Assembly: GCF_004027225.2 (NCBI RefSeq)
Contig: NC_044278.2
Location: 93,922,743 to 93,986,742, forward strand
DNA from: Strigops habroptila
Lineage: Eukaryota; Chordata; Aves; Psittaciformes; Psittacidae
DNA length: 64,000 nucleotides
Reading direction: 5' to 3'
Part shown: positions 36,996 through 51,181 of the stretch, piece by piece
Layout of the letters: every line of letters begins with the position of its first letter
Position numbering within the stretch: position 1 is the stretch's first letter
Translations under genes and position numbers: made by a program
Notes under the pieces: model-generated
The model's database searches: none
Told to the model about the DNA's origin: nothing
What the model saw: the letters and a program-made list of their open reading frames with translations, nothing else

Positions 36996-39900
36996 AGTCT
37001 TGACGGTCCACATGCTCAAATTATTAGTTCACTCCCTGGCACTGTTTGCACCACTCCAGCTACACCTCTCCAAGGTGAAATTGCTATAGGGAGAGCTAAC
37101 TCTAACCAGCTGAAGAAATAATTGACATTTAGCTTCAGGCAAGAGGTTGCTTCCTGTCCCTCTTTAATTTAGCAGCATGGACATAACCTGCCAATCCTGG
37201 AGTTTGATACTGTACTTTCTCTATGCAAACATCATTTCCTCAATGCACTTATGCTGATGTGTCTAAATGCACATATGTATGCATGCACATACAGACATCA
37301 TCTTTGTTGCTCCAATTCAGCAGAAACCTGAGCCTAAATTTGAAATGTCACAGCTCAAATATAATCCCCTGAAAGAGTTTGAAATGCAGATCACCTCAGC
37401 AATCAGGTTCACAACATAACCCCTAAAACAGTAATTTGGTAACAAACTGAGATGAGAGAGCAAAAACATCTTAAACCAGCCTCACCACTGAAGCCTATTA
37501 TGAAACTACCCTCTCCATCTCCAGACATTTAATTGCTACCTGGCTTTTGGCCACATTAAATTCCAGATAATTAATCCCCAAGCACCAGATTTTCACTCTG
37601 CCCTGAGACACTTCAACAGGTTTTCTTAGCGGTGGGCCCGAAATGATCATTTCCTGCTCTCAGTGCTGAACATGCAGTGCCAAGAAGTTTAATGCATAAT
37701 GGTTTATAGCAGACCATTTGGCTATATTAAAGGGAAGAAAAAGACAGGAGAAAAGTACAAGCCCTGCACTGTCATCAGTTTCGCAGTGAATTTGAGTGAT
37801 CACAAAAATGTAGATTTGAACACTTGCAGGACAATTACCCTGTTGCTCTCCACAGAGATTGGTTTGCAGAATAGCAAAATGCCATGCTGAGCTTCAGAGC
37901 TGCTGCCCACCAGTGTGCCGCCATGCACCCTGGGGTTGTTGCCTGCCCCACGGGGATATGACCAAACACATTCAAAGGGAAGGGACCAAAACACAGTCCC
38001 ACTTTTTGGTACTGAAACCACCTCCCATTTCTGCTTTTCATTCTCCAGTTCTGGTTCAAAGGTGGATAAAATTTCAAAGAAATGAGCACGATGCAGTCCC
38101 TGTTGTGAAATAGGGACATGAAACTTAGCCGCAGTTTAGTCCTGAGTGCATCCTACCACAGCTTTAAGTCAATCTAAACCTCCTATTCCTCTTAATCATC
38201 AGAAGACATTGCTGTAGGTCTCCCCTCCACGACCATTGCTAGAGGAGGCATAGCTGGAAGAGAGCACTCCATGGGCAATGTCCAGGCACTGACCTCAGGG
38301 ACAAACAAAAGGCATCTTGCATGAAATTATCGCTTTTGCCCCTGGAGACTCAACGGCATCTTCATTTTTATTATGATTTGGATAACAAGTTTAATGTAAT
38401 ATTGAGACAATGCAACACAGGTTTGAAAGTAAGTTTCTTAATTTATTATCTAGACTGTTGGGGCTGAGACAACAGTCAGGAGCTGAAATGTCCCCACACA
38501 GGTCCTGGTTTATGTACTTTGAGGTGAGATAGGGAAGAGTGTCTATCCTTCAGCGGGCGTCTTTTCTGGACTAAAACTGCTATCAGCTTACATTTATTTT
38601 TCTCTTTTTTAGCAATGTATTTCTGTTTGTTGTATGTGGAAGGTGCCTGGACTGATTATCTCCAAAACTAGCATAATTTCTGTAACTTCAAAATCCAATC
38701 TATTTTGATCAACTTCAAAAAAAGCCCCTTCTTTCTGCTGATGGGAAGGTGTGAACCTGTAAGTGCTGAGCTCCTGAGACTTCCCCTGACTTCAGAAGAG
38801 GTTTCATCTCTTGTTCTGCAGAATTGCTGTGAACACTTTCTTAATGAAAAGAGAGGAGACTGGGGCTTTCTCCTTTCTGTGTCATAGACCTTGCTTTAAT
38901 CTCAGAAAGGCCTTGGTTTTTCCAGCTCTAAAACGTAGGTGACAGTATTTATAAACGGATGGGGAGTTTCCACTTGAGGAACATTTTATGAAAGCCTGGC
39001 TGTCTGCCAAAGGCAAGCATGATATTTTCCAGACCAATGAGCCATGGACTCTCTACTGCAGGAAAAGAAAGCACAAGAAGATCCAGTCCCCCGAAACAGG
39101 AGTTTCGATATTTAATTAGAACAGAATTGAAGTATTAAGGCACTGTAACACCGCCAGGCTGCTACCCCCCAGGCTGGAGGAGCAGAAAGCCCATGGCTGA
39201 TCTCCCTGATGTGGGATGAGCAGGGCTTCTTCAGGAGCCCACAAGAGCAGGGAAGGTGCTCTCTGCCTGCTACTGGATTGAGAAACCAGCTGGGTGGGTC
39301 AGGATGTGACTTGGAATAGCTAAAGGGGCAATCTGGGAAAATGGGGCTTGGGGAGGATGCTGCAGCTACTGTGGGAAAGCAGAAGAGAGAGCCTGGACTC
39401 AGCTGTGAGGGGTAAGTGGTGTGCGCAGACAGAGTGCTGAAGCACCAGTCAGTGGTTTTGCAAGCTGGGGTGACTTTCACAAAGCCTCAGAGGGCAAAAA
39501 GTGCTGATCCAGCAGTTGAGATGAGCTGTAACTGCACCTGCAAAAGCTGGTAGAGAGAGGAGCACAGGGAAAAGACACCTTGAAGGGAACAGGTGAGCAC
39601 CGAGGGAATGTAAGACTATTGCAAACCTATCCTGAGGAAGGGGAATGTCACCAAATCAATACAAACCTCTGTTACCCACCAGCTGTAATTGATTTTTCTG
39701 GGTTATTTCATTGCCTCCCCTCTAACTCCTTCTCAAAGTTACTGTGTTTTTTACAACGGACCCAGTGTTTCTGTGGGGATGTTGACGTTCTCCTGAGCAG
39801 GAGGGAGGGGATCCTTAATTTCCAGGCTTTTGGTTGCTATCTCAAGATACTGCTATTTCATCAACATTCAGGAAAAAAAAACCCGCTGAACAATGTCTTC

Positions 39901-42900
39901 CCAGCTTCCCCTAAGCCTTCCAAGGTAATCAAATGTAGCCTCTTTTTCCTGCTGACAGTACCATTTCTAAAAATATCATATTCTGCCCATGGACATGTGA
40001 TCTCTGTCAATTAAAGTCATTGTGTGTGTGTGTCCAAACTAGACGTCTTTCTAAAAGACATCAGGGAGCTGAAGTTAGGGCCTTATGCTCCTGAGAAAGG
40101 ATCTTGTGCAACTGGCCTGGTTAGATTACCATGAGAGCTGCTTCTAGCTTTAAATGATGTGAATTTATCTCTAGGAGGCAAGAAAATTCCACTGTACCCT
40201 CACCAAAGCTTCACACTGTGTTATGTCAGGGGGGTTTCAAAATGGGATTCCCCTTTTTGCCTGCCCCTGTCGCCAGCTTCTCAGGCTCCCTCCAGATGCT
40301 TGTCCTCAGTGATGGATGAACATGTTGTGAGTACACATCTTGTCCAGGGAGCTACACATTGAAGCACCACATTGTTACTAGGCCCTGAGAGACACAAATT
40401 CCCTTCCCAATTAATATTCATTAGTGTGCATATATCTTAACCCAGATCCGATGCACAGAAATGTGTTGTTCATGCTAAAAGTCTCCTCTCCCTTGACCAT
40501 GACACGCCAGGAGCTTTACGAAAGTCCTTGGTACCTGCTGTGTCTACAGAAGGGTTGATTTATGGCTTGCTTAATGAACATTGTTTTATTGTATATTGAT
40601 TTTCTGTGTGGTTAATAGTTTAACTTAAAAATTATGTGAAGGCCACAACTACGTTAAGCCTGTATGAACAGCAAAACACCCTGACATAATAGAGAAAAGA
40701 TTGTTACTGGCCTGCAGCTGGTGCATTCTCTCTCTGAGAACCTGCTTAAGCATCATAGCTAACATGTCCTCTGAAATAATTTTTCTCAGAGGTGAGCTCA
40801 TAAGCAAGCTTATTAAATACCAAATTGGTTATTGCAGGTGCATTTACTGGGCATGAAAATGTGATGCATCTCTGACATTTCCCTCTGAAAATACGTTTTA
40901 AATAAGTCGTTGGTAGTTAATTACCATACTGTAAAATTATGGCAAATAGATGTACTTTGGATGCTATAATGCAGCTGCTTTATGGTAATTAAATAACATC
41001 AATGGATTATGCTTAGATAAATATTCTGAAAAATCAGGAGCATCACATAATGGTATGGCATTTATAGCTTCTGGATTAAAGGAGGTGCAGAGGATATGCC
41101 CACATTAGCAAAAGGGGCAGCGCAGAGCATGTAGGAAGCGGCTGATTTGCAGCAAGCTATTATATTTTAAGAATGACCCACTCACACTCCTTGTTTCCTG
41201 GCCATGAAGTTTGGGGTGGCTGCCAGTGCTGAGCATACGCTACAGCTTCCTACCAGGATAGCACCCATGCATGAGCCACAGGGCACAGCTGCAGGCTTGG
41301 ACTCTACACCCCTGCCACTCTTATCCAGAGAAGGATTTACCCCCTTGAGCACATACATTTCTTTCCTTCTTCAGCTTTGGGACTGGGTTTGAGAGGCAAG
41401 CCCACGAGAAGGGCAGGCTTCCTGCTCTTGCTCCTCTCTTTCTTTACAACTAAGAACAGCCACCCCAGGTTGATGGGGTTTGTGCTTTTTTGGACATTTG
41501 GCCACGACACTGTATTGCATCCAGATGCAGTTCAGCAGGTCACAAAGACCTGAGGTCACAAGCGCATGAGTGGCCTTAACCTTAAGTCACACATTGGAAG
41601 TGAAGATAGTACACACACAAAAATCCTTTGGAACCATCATTACTCATTTCCTATGGTGGCAGGCACCTGGAATATTAAGTTCCCCAGCAGGATAAAGGAA
41701 GATCTTGTCTTTAACCACATAGTACATGTACATCTATTAGTGCATGACATACCATTTTCATTTTACCCTGTCCTAAGGCAGTGCATGGTACCTCCTTGGA
41801 TTTTCTGCCAGTTAAAACCTCCTGAAGATCACTGAGCTGACAAGTTTTTTTATTTGCCATGTGCCACTAGGACATTTTCTATGAGTATTTATGCCCCCTT
41901 GGAATTAAAGCCCAGAGACTGTACGGCTGTACTGCAGACACTGTGATTTCTGCTTCTGCTTCACAGCTGGGAAGTCATCATGGACTGAATGAGGCACAGT
42001 CTAATAGCTGTTGTGTGCAGGGAAACCAAGAAAACCCAAAGTGATGAAGAGCATTTTTGTTTATCAGTGAAGATAAGTGACATTTATATGCAGTGAAGCC
42101 TAAATGATTTATGATTGACCTCCCAAAGGTTTTGCCTTTGCGAGAGAAAAGCACAGAGGCTGCTGCACTGACACCCACTTTTCTGAAGAACCGCCTTCGA
42201 CCTAGGTGACCGAATTTCGCTCTGGTTAGAAAGTAAAAGGTGCCAACTTTGCTGTCTTTGTTAGGGAAGAAGTCAAGGTGTTGGCACAGATCTGCCCCAA
42301 GCCTCAATGCACAATGACAAGGGAAGTTAGGAGGCTGAGCATGTCTCATGGTGTCTACCTCAGATCACCATTTTCTGTCCCCCTCCTGCAGCAGTCCCAG
42401 GTAGAGCAGACATTCCCCACTTGCCTCCTAAAGGCAGGGGGGGATGGCGTGCTGCGTAATGCTGAGGCAGCATGATTGCTTCATTCCATCTCAGTAGTGG
42501 CTGCATATTAACTGTGGATTAATGAGCCTCCTAAGTATTACTTAGTGCTGCTAAAATGCTTTAGTTTTCTACTCACAGTATAATCATCATTAAGGGATTA
42601 AGGTAAAAATATTATAAACTTAGGTGGCTACAATTAAGCTTCAGCATCCTCATTTTGAGCCTTACATATTTACAGCATGACTGTGATGTTGGAAGACCGT
42701 ATCCCCCCAGCCTTATAGACACCAAAAGGATCATCAAATTCACAGTATTTATGGCAACAGGACCAGTTTTGTCCTCACACACATACAGCAGCTTAACCTA
42801 CTACAGGAGATTTGACTACTTTGGCCTCCATCCCAAACCTCCTAACCAATGTCAAAGAACATTGTTCCCCACCTCATTTACAGAGGGAGAACCAAAGGTG

Positions 42901-45900
42901 TAGGTGCCTGCAGGGCACCCAGCTAGCTGATCCCTCCTGCAGCTCCGGCTGCACAGTGGACCACTGCAGCATGTGGATGTGCCCATCAGGTTTGGAGGCA
43001 GATAAATCACAGTGTCTTGTCAGGGTGCTGCAGTGAACAGATCCTGCCTCCTGCATGGCTTATTAGTTCAGGCACAGCACCCACCTAATGCAGCTATTTA
43101 TCTGCTAGGCTCAGACTGGCTTGTATCCAACCTCTGCTGCATCTGTTCTCTGTCCTTTCTCACGCTCCAGCTCCTGGGGCAAGCAGGGCAGGACATGGGC
43201 AGCCTTATAGTGCTGTTGGTGAGCTCAAAGGCTCTGTTTGTAAAAGCAGTTTTGGGTACAGAGGTAAGCACAGCAAACTCTGTCACTGTTAGCTGTAGCT
43301 GGGTCCAGAGCATTGGGTCAGCCATCAATGAGTGCTCTCCAGGGAGCTCAGGCTGATTTTGGCCATGAACTTAGGAACAGATGCTCACTGGATGGCTCTT
43401 GGGGAAGCCTAGTGATACCTGCCAAGAGGTGAGATTGTTCATCACCAGGGAAACAAATTATCCTCAAAACTGCGCTTAGGCTGTGGGACTTCTCAACTGC
43501 AGTGGCTGGGCTAGGTTCTTGCTCATCTTTCAACCCTTGGCTATTTGCAAACACCAGGTGGCACTGGTCTTACTGGAGTGCCTGAGCTGTAATTACTGGT
43601 CGGCCAGGACTGGAGCTGGCTGCAACCCACTGCGTAACTTACCTGTAGAGAACATCCAGGTCCTTTTCCATGGAAAACAACTCAGAAGCTACTTGAGCTG
43701 AAAGTTTCTTCTATATTGTGAAAGTCAAGACGCAAATGTTACTATTACAAAAAAAACACTGAATGTCTACTTTTGGCATCAATTTATTTTCCTTATGAGT
43801 AAAGAAAAGGTCTTCCCTTCCCCAACATCTGCTTCATCAGACTGAGTTCTCATGCTATATGCTGTCGATTGGCCTCTGGCAAATTAAAGTTGCTTTAGTT
43901 AAAGCAGCAGATAGGCAAAACACCCAGATGCAGCCTGGATTTATCTGTGAACTGGGATGTGGTTTTCTAATCACTAGCTTACTATTAAGAGAATTATTAA
44001 GAAATACCTCACCAGTATGCTCGTGTTTAGCTGCAACACCAAATTATGTGTTGCCTTGTGAAGCTCCTGGAGATTAAGCTGGCTTCAGATCTGTTTTCTA
44101 ATAGTGCCTTTGTCTTTTACCAACAGCCTGAAAGAAAATTCAGTCTTTATAATCAGTTATTTACAAACCAGTGGTTATGTTTGTGCAACATTGCATGACC
44201 TTACTGTTTTTAAGTCTCTTTTTTGAAATATTTTCTATGGCAGAAGAAACTCAGTGAAGGTTTTGTTTTATTTTTAAAGCTGTATTATTTCCCATATGAT
44301 TTAGACCTTTGAGATTCCAGGGCTGGAATTATAAGTGCATGAAATATTCCAGTTGGACTATAAGAGGGAAACAAGATGAAATGACACTGAATAACTGCCA
44401 GCATTTGTGTCTGTTTTCCTGCCACACTTTAAATCTTGACCTGTGAATAACCATGAATTATCTGCAAGTAAACACACCCCTATTTGTAAGGAACATGCTC
44501 CTGCTTCATTGCTGCCGCCTTTAAGTTTACATTCTGCCATGGTTGGCATGTGGCTGTGGAAAACATGTCTTTTCAGCCACTCCTGAAAACACAGATAATG
44601 AGACATCTAAAGCTGGCTACATGCCTTGAGGTAAGTATTTATATAGGATACTACTTGACTCAACAGGGATAAAGAGGTTCCCTAAAAACATTTGTCACAA
44701 TGATGGCAGAGAGAAAACTAAACAAGTCACACAAGCCCCTGACTGCATCACAACTACTCTGTAGGAATGAGAGGAGAGAAAAAGAAATGCAACCATCTCT
44801 CCCAAGGCAACAAACCTTAGACACCAGCAAAATATTTTTCAAGGACTGATGCCTCAGCATTCTGTCAGATATCCTCTAGTAAAGCTTGCTGTGGTGGCCT
44901 AGGACATTCCTGTTCCCAGTGCCTGCATGGCCACTGCCAGGACTCACATACCTACAGACAGCAGCAAAGGGAAACATGCCTGCGTTTCAGCTGCCTTGTC
45001 AGTCGGACATACTAGTGCAAACTCTTTTAATAAACCCAAAAAGGCCTACGAAATGGGTTAGGAGTGGCATGAGGACCAAGCTTTATCTCCGTCTCTGCTG
45101 TCCCTGCACCAGGGCAATGACAGCTTTTAAGGGACCAACAAAGTCATGTGGGATGGCGATACTTTAAACTGCCCCAAGAAAATACAGGTCACCTACAGAC
45201 TTCCATACTGCAAACCATGAGCTGGCCTAAAAAGGCTGGGTAAAACAGCATTACCTCACCTCTAGTGACGCTATCTCATCCTGAGTCACCAAAATCTGTG
45301 TAACACCTCTGGATTTCACTGATCAAAGATAAACAGAAACAGACTTCATCGAGCCTGAGAGCAGAAGCAGAATCCAGGCAGGGAACAGAAGCAATGTTAC
45401 CTAAGTAGAATCTCTGCTTTGTACCTCTTTGCATAGCTAATTAACACAGCTTGCATGCCAAAAAGTGGATCTGAAGCATTAGAGATCCTGCCTTTGAGGG
45501 AAAGTAATCATGAAGCAGTTAATTGAATAAGCGCAGGGAAAGTTCGTTCAGCTGGCAGCCATCCCATAAGGAGAATGAAAGGCAGATTTATCCAAGTGGA
45601 TTATTTGCTCCATGTGACCTGTTCCATGTTATTTGCTCCACTCAGGGCTCTTTAGGAACATGTTTACTCTTGTGCCACAGTGTAGTCTTTTCCAATAGAC
45701 GTTGAGCAACCTGTCCTCTCCCCTTCAGAGTTTATTTTGTATTGATTGTAATTACCAATATGGATGCTTATTCCAAAGCATATTTTGAAATATATCTTGC
45801 TCTCTTTGCCATCCCTCGTCTGACACAGTGGCCTCCTTTTCAATCCACACTGATTTCACTAGCTGGTAATATCCCTGGGCTTTGGGCTACCACCAGGATT

Positions 45901-46053
45901 TGCAGTTCTGATGAGTTTAAATTACCAGATACTTGTGTAGCTGGTATAGCTCCGTAATTTTTCTCTGATGTTGGGATCCCGTGTTGATTCTTGGAATCCT
46001 GAGTGTGTCCCGTATGTCCATCTTGATTCTTTTCAGATATGTCTTTCAAATAT
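36996..46053. other. Nine kilobases of intron without recognised repeats
   Basis: Largely unique sequence with small chance frames only. AT-rich stretches with TAATTA-type motifs lie near 40800-41060 (listed) and 42480-42640. A short (TG)n run is at 40020-40033. The long repeat-free span may itself point to constraint. Confidence 0.5.
40800..41060. promoter_or_regulatory. Candidate conserved noncoding element
   Basis: Repeat-free, AT-rich intronic stretch with TAATTA at 40918-40923 and 40986-40991, a CAGCTG E-box at 40972-40977 and several TTAAAT words. Motif clustering resembles developmental enhancers, but this is inference; no alignment was possible. Confidence 0.2.
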
Positions 46054-46134
46054 TTGTCCCTGCCCATGGCAGAGGGGTTGGAACTAGATGATCTTCAAGG
46101 TCCTTTCCAACCCAAACCATTCTGTGATTCTATA
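46054..46134 (+). mobile_element. CR1 3' terminal fragment
   Basis: Plus-strand CR1 tail: TGTCCCTGCCCATGGCAGAG, GGGTTGGAACTAGATGATC, TTCCAACCCAAACC, ATTCTGTGATTCTATA. About 80 bases, antisense to SIAH3. Confidence 0.95.
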
Positions 46135-46230
46135 TGACTTTGGCTTGGTTGCTAATGCAACCATTTGATGATTACCCTTGAAACCCTAACACTGCTGCAC
46201 CCTTCCTTGCACACCAAGATATGTTTTTAT

Positions 46231-46505
46231 ACAGGATTGCAGGGTCAGAGCAATTCAGGTGGGAAAGGAGCTCTGGGCATCATATTTTCCAACCTCTGCT
46301 CAAAGGATAGTCAACTGCAAAGACAGGTCATGTTGTTCAGGGTCCCATCAAGTTTTTAAAATCTCCAAGGATGCAGATCACAGAGCTTCTCTGGGCAGCC
46401 TGTGCTAGTGCCTCACCATTTCTATGAGAAGGACTTTTTGCCTCATATGTACTAAAAATATCCCTTGTTTCAGCTTACGTCTGGTCCTTGTTCTCCTTGG
46501 TGAAA
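46231..46505 (-). mobile_element. CR1 3' fragment, diverged
   Basis: A diverged minus-strand CR1: on the plus strand, ACAGGATTGCAGGGTCAG then CCAACCTCTGCTCAAAGGAT, AAAATCTCCAAGGATGCAGA, CTTCTCTGGGCAGCCTGTG and CTTGTTTCAGC..CCTTGTTCTCC. These correspond to the reverse complement of the NFF..VREHWNR 3' UTR region seen in other CR1 copies. The outer limit toward 46550 is uncertain. Confidence 0.8.
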
Positions 46506-47968
46506 GCATCAGTGATTTCTTTACATGCTTTGCATGAAATTCTCTGTTGTCAGTCCAAAAAGTTACTCCCTTTTTTTTTTCTCTGTGAGAAGTTTCTTCT
46601 AGCAGAAATAAACTGAAAGCTCTCACCCTGTAGTCGTGTTGCCACACCTTTTTTTGCTATATCTGAAATCTCCCTCAAAGCTTGCTTTTGGGAAGTGGAA
46701 AGAAGGTTGTCAGATTATCTTACCTGAACCTGTGTAAAATAGTAGTGAATCTAATACTCAGTATTACTGTGCCCAAACTTCTGTATTTATCTTAAGGAGA
46801 CAATTATCCCGATTGGGTTTTCTTTTGCATAAGTCAAAGGAACTGTATGGTAACGGCGGGGTTCATTTCATCTAACTTTAGCTAGACAAAAATGACCTAT
46901 CCATTCCAAGCTAGTTTTCTGGCTTCCTAGATTGTCAGTGGCAAGAAAGACAGCCTTCCTTTGAGGACAATTCTTCTCATTGATGCTAGACTCCAAAAGA
47001 TGTTGCACCACATAGATGTCCTCAGCTCTCAGGTAATACAAGTAGTGAACTCACAGTACTGCCCCATAAGCAAAGCACTGGCCCCGCTGGTCTGTAGCAT
47101 GCCTTTTCATACTAAGGGGGTCCAACCAGCAGAAATAACACATCCCCATGTGCAAACATGTCTCGTCTGGGCAGATGACGCAATGCAGCAGTGAGACATC
47201 TAGTATTACTTCCCTATTGAAGAAGGTGTCTTCAATCCGCCCTGTGCTCTTCATAAAAGACAGATAAGTTTGCTATTCTCCAGCAGGTTTTTCATATGGT
47301 CTTTTGCTGGATCAAGTTTTTTAGAAGTATGTCTGAATAAGGGTCTGATTCTGAAAAACATACATATATTTGAATCTGTGCACATGCTTGACACTGAGCC
47401 TCTGAGTGGTTTTGCTGGCTCTACCAGGGCACTACCATGATCAACCCACCTGCCACCATCCTGCTGCTTCCATTTCAGCCTTTCATTTCCACAAAGCCTG
47501 AAGGTGACCATAATCGTCCCCTTACCCTAGCTGCTCTATGTAATCCTCGTGTGGTGGTTATTTACTACATTTTCACACCTATTACTTTGCTTATTTTCCA
47601 CATGTCAGTTCCAAAGTGTGGGCAAATGTTTTCATCCTCTGCTGATGTGGTTTTCTGCTCCGTAGCATCCACCTCCTTGCTCATCTATAGTATTTGTTTT
47701 CTGCATAAGGGGATGTTACTGATTTAATCTTTTTCTGTCTCATTTATGATCCATTTCTCTATTTCTCTTTCTATTTCAGCTGACACTTGATATGAGTGTG
47801 CTATCTTTTGTTTAAGATATTCACAAGGACCTGTGTTTCTCTTCTGACACATTTCCCCAGGGTTGATGGGCAATTCGCCAGCCAATCAGGAGCTTAATAT
47901 TTGGATGTTTAAAATACCAGTAATATCACTAAAGCTGTGCAAATGATCTATTTTTTACCGAGGAGGAC
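46506..47968. other. Intronic sequence, no supported feature
   Basis: Unique-looking sequence; possible further diverged CR1 material in the first 100 bases. No gene or RNA seen. Confidence 0.45.
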
Positions 47969-48216
47969 AACCTGGAAGGAAGTTTAGGTTAGATATAAAG
48001 AAGAAGTTCTTTACAGTGAGGGTGGTGAAACACTGGAATGAGTTGCCCAAGGAAGTTGTGAATGCTCCATCCCTGGCAGTGTTCAAGGCCAGGTTGGATG
48101 GAGTCTTGGGCGACATGGTTTAGTGCAAGGTGTCCCTGCCCATGGCAGAGGGGTTGGAACTAGATGACCTTAAGGTCCTTTCCAACCCAAACCATTCCAT
48201 GATTCTATGATTCTAA
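47969..48216 (+). mobile_element. CR1 3' end fragment
   Basis: Plus-strand CR1 with the ACCTGGAAGGAAGTTTAGG..AAGAAGTTCTTTACAGTGAG segment, GTGGTGAAACACTGGAATGA, GTTCAAGGCCAGGTTGGATG, GCCCATGGCAGAGGGGTTGG and terminal CCATGATTCTATGATTCTA. About 250 bases, one of the better preserved tails here. Confidence 0.96.
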
Positions 48217-51149
48217 GAGTGGTTTCAATCTGGATCAGCTCAGAACAGAATTGCTCTGGAAGAAAAGACTAGGACTGAAAGTACTGCATCTGGTCTGGAA
48301 ATAACTGGTTAATCCCTTTCCAAAGTTGTTTCAAACATTTCTACCTGTTAAAAAAAGCACACCAAAAAAACCCATGCCAACTACTCAGAGGTCTCTGCCA
48401 TTCTCCCCCAGCGGCACTTCTGTGTTGTTGCTGAGACTGAAGGGGAGAGCTAAAGATAAACCTATTAATGTTATATAAGACACTCAGAAATGCCTCTAAT
48501 TAGATAAAAGTGCTTCAAATTGTACACTGCATATGTGTCAGGCAATTTATCCAGTTCCAGCAGTGCCAGGACACTCTTCCCTCTTTGGAGGAGAACAGTG
48601 TGGGAGAGCTGAGCAGGAGTATTGCAGGTGGCTATTAGCAGCAGGTTACCCAGAGCAATTTTCAGGACATCTCCATGCACAACTGAAATGTTGCCATTCA
48701 GCACAGCCCTCAATAATCCTCAGGGGTAAGAGCTTCGTAGGAGGTTGTGAGAACTAGCTGAGGCCACTGCTCTTTCCAGCTGCTTGCTCCTGTGGCATGG
48801 AAGCAGAAGGGACTTGTGCCTACTTTGGAACTGCACACACCAGATCGCCAGTTTAAACCCCTGCTGAAAGTGGATTTGCTTCACCACACCAAAGCAGAGG
48901 GAAGATATTCTCTTTTGCCAGGACTGGTGAAGGGATCATGATCGTGGATCACTGGGCTGGGTGGACAACAGGTAGTCGTGACACCTCCAGCTGGATCTGC
49001 CTGCCTGAGCCCCATCCAGTGCACAATGGAAATTAGCTTTTGCTTTTGCAAGCATGTGAGGCACTTTGCTTCTTTGCCAGCTGCATCCACAGCAACATTT
49101 AGTTGGGTTTTGCAGCTCTCCTCATCTTGTTGGTAATCATTTTAAAGCTGGACTTAATCTGTCACTGGGAAATTGGTGGCACCAAACAAGCTGAGGATTG
49201 AATGATTGTGATTTCTTCTGAAAGAGCTAAGAGAAAAATAAGAACTCCAAAGTTGCAGTGAAGTTAGTGATGCTTTCCTTTCAGCAGGAGTAAAAAAGGC
49301 CCAAAATTATGTTATTGAGCAATAGATGAAGACAATCTTTTGCTTTAAGACTTTGATATAGCAGAGAACGGGCAGGATGAGGACAACAGCACATTAAAAA
49401 AGGTACTGAATAAAGAGACAAGGTATGGAAAGAAAGAAAGAAAAATAACACAATCTGATAAGATATTTAGTGTCTCAGCATCTGTGTTTTTAATTTCCAA
49501 ATACAGCACATGCATACAGAGGTGGGCTGGGAAGTTGCCTCCGTGTTCAGCCAGACCTAAGCAGAGACTTCAGGCCCAGGATCTCTCCAGCTCCATCAGA
49601 AGCTGTGCCCAGATCAGCTGAACTTGATGGTGGCTCAGCTCTGCTTGCTTCTGTTGCAAAAATCACACCAAAACCAGGCCTAGCATGTTACCTGAATTTT
49701 GTTCAGCTCTCCACAGGAATTCTCTCCTTTTTGATGGCCCTAGTGCCTCCCGGCACCCACCTCCAGCGGCTCCAAGGAGGACCATGCCTCTGCACCATGC
49801 TGTGCCCTGCCCAGCCATGTGTGCCTGTGGCAACACCACTGAGAGGTGTTGAGAGTCACAGTCATCTCTCCCATGCTCACTCAGCCCTTAGTAAAGCTGG
49901 GTAAAGACTGCTCTCCTCCCGCCACTCTGTGAAATTATTGCAGGATTCACACTTTTTCCCACTTTTGCACCTGGCTGAGGGACACTGGTTGCCCATTGTG
50001 ACAGGAAGGTTTTGGGGGTGCCAGGAGGGACATAAAGTTCCAACTCTGAGCCAGGCAGGACAAGGATTGTCGGCTTTCTATGGCGAAGGAAGTGTCAAAG
50101 CCCAGGAGAGACAGAGCACAACCACAGCAGCTCCCTTCCCTTGCTTTAAAGGAGCTCTTAGGATCAGCTGTGCTTTAAACTTGATTTTTAGGATTAATTA
50201 AGAACCTCAGATTGTCTCTGAGAAAAAAGTGGAAGTTGCTGCATGCCCCCCAGCTAAGTGTGCTGGGAGGTCTTTGATACCAGCAGAGACTCTTCATGGT
50301 TAAACAAAAATCTATGCTCTGTCAACTGTGATTTTGAGGCAAAATTCATGATGCTTGGGAACCTGGCCTGGGACTTTTTAACATCTGGGGCTTGCAGGAC
50401 CATATTCGTATTCTACTGAGGCAACCAACAATGTGTGTTGATTAATGCCAGTAGTGGTAATGTCCGCGGATGACTTACATCTGCTGGGAAGCAGACTGAC
50501 ATGTCTCCACTCCTTTCATGTAATCAAGGCTTATATTAAAACATCCCTCTTTCCTCTGCACCCTGTGTGTTAGCCACTGCAATTTCTTTGGGGCAGTATT
50601 TCTCTTGAGGGATGTATCTGGGCTGTTATATCTAACCCAAAGCGCTGCACTGAGGAATTCTGGATATGCCTAGCCGTAGCAGAGTGGGTGGATTACAAAG
50701 CAATATGTGGTGGTGTTTGATGGCCACTCCTTACCCTGCTGTCAAACACCCTGTCGAGGGGAGAGGCATTTCTCTAATATTAAAATAACAGCACCATATT
50801 CCATTGATAGCCTCTGACTTGAAATGTCCTGCAACTAGATCAGGTTTGTTATTGAAATTCCCCCCCCAAATCAAGCATGAGCAGGAAAAGACTGAATGCT
50901 TACCCACTCTTTCCCATCTCCAGAGCTGTAGCATGACAGGCAGAGCCAGTTAACAGCAGTAAGTAATTAGGGGTAGGAGGTGGGGAGAAGGAAACTGGAG
51001 CATATTAACAAAGAATCTCCTGACATGGCAGCTTTTTCCCTCCCTCTCCTTCCACCAAGGAGACACTATAACTGTTATTCTGGGAGACCACGCTGGAGCT
51101 TGGAGTTGCTCTGCTTTGCAGCATGCTTGGAGTAAAGCCCATGCCACCC

Positions 51150-51181
51150 TGCACTATAGTGCAACCTACCGTGGGTTGCAC
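51150..51181. repeat. Short palindrome and overlapping hairpin
   Basis: A perfect 14-base palindrome TGCACTATAGTGCA at 51150-51163 overlaps a hairpin with 8-base arms GTGCAACC (51159-51166) and GGTTGCAC (51174-51181). The two structures are mutually exclusive. No known element is recognised. Confidence 0.7.
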
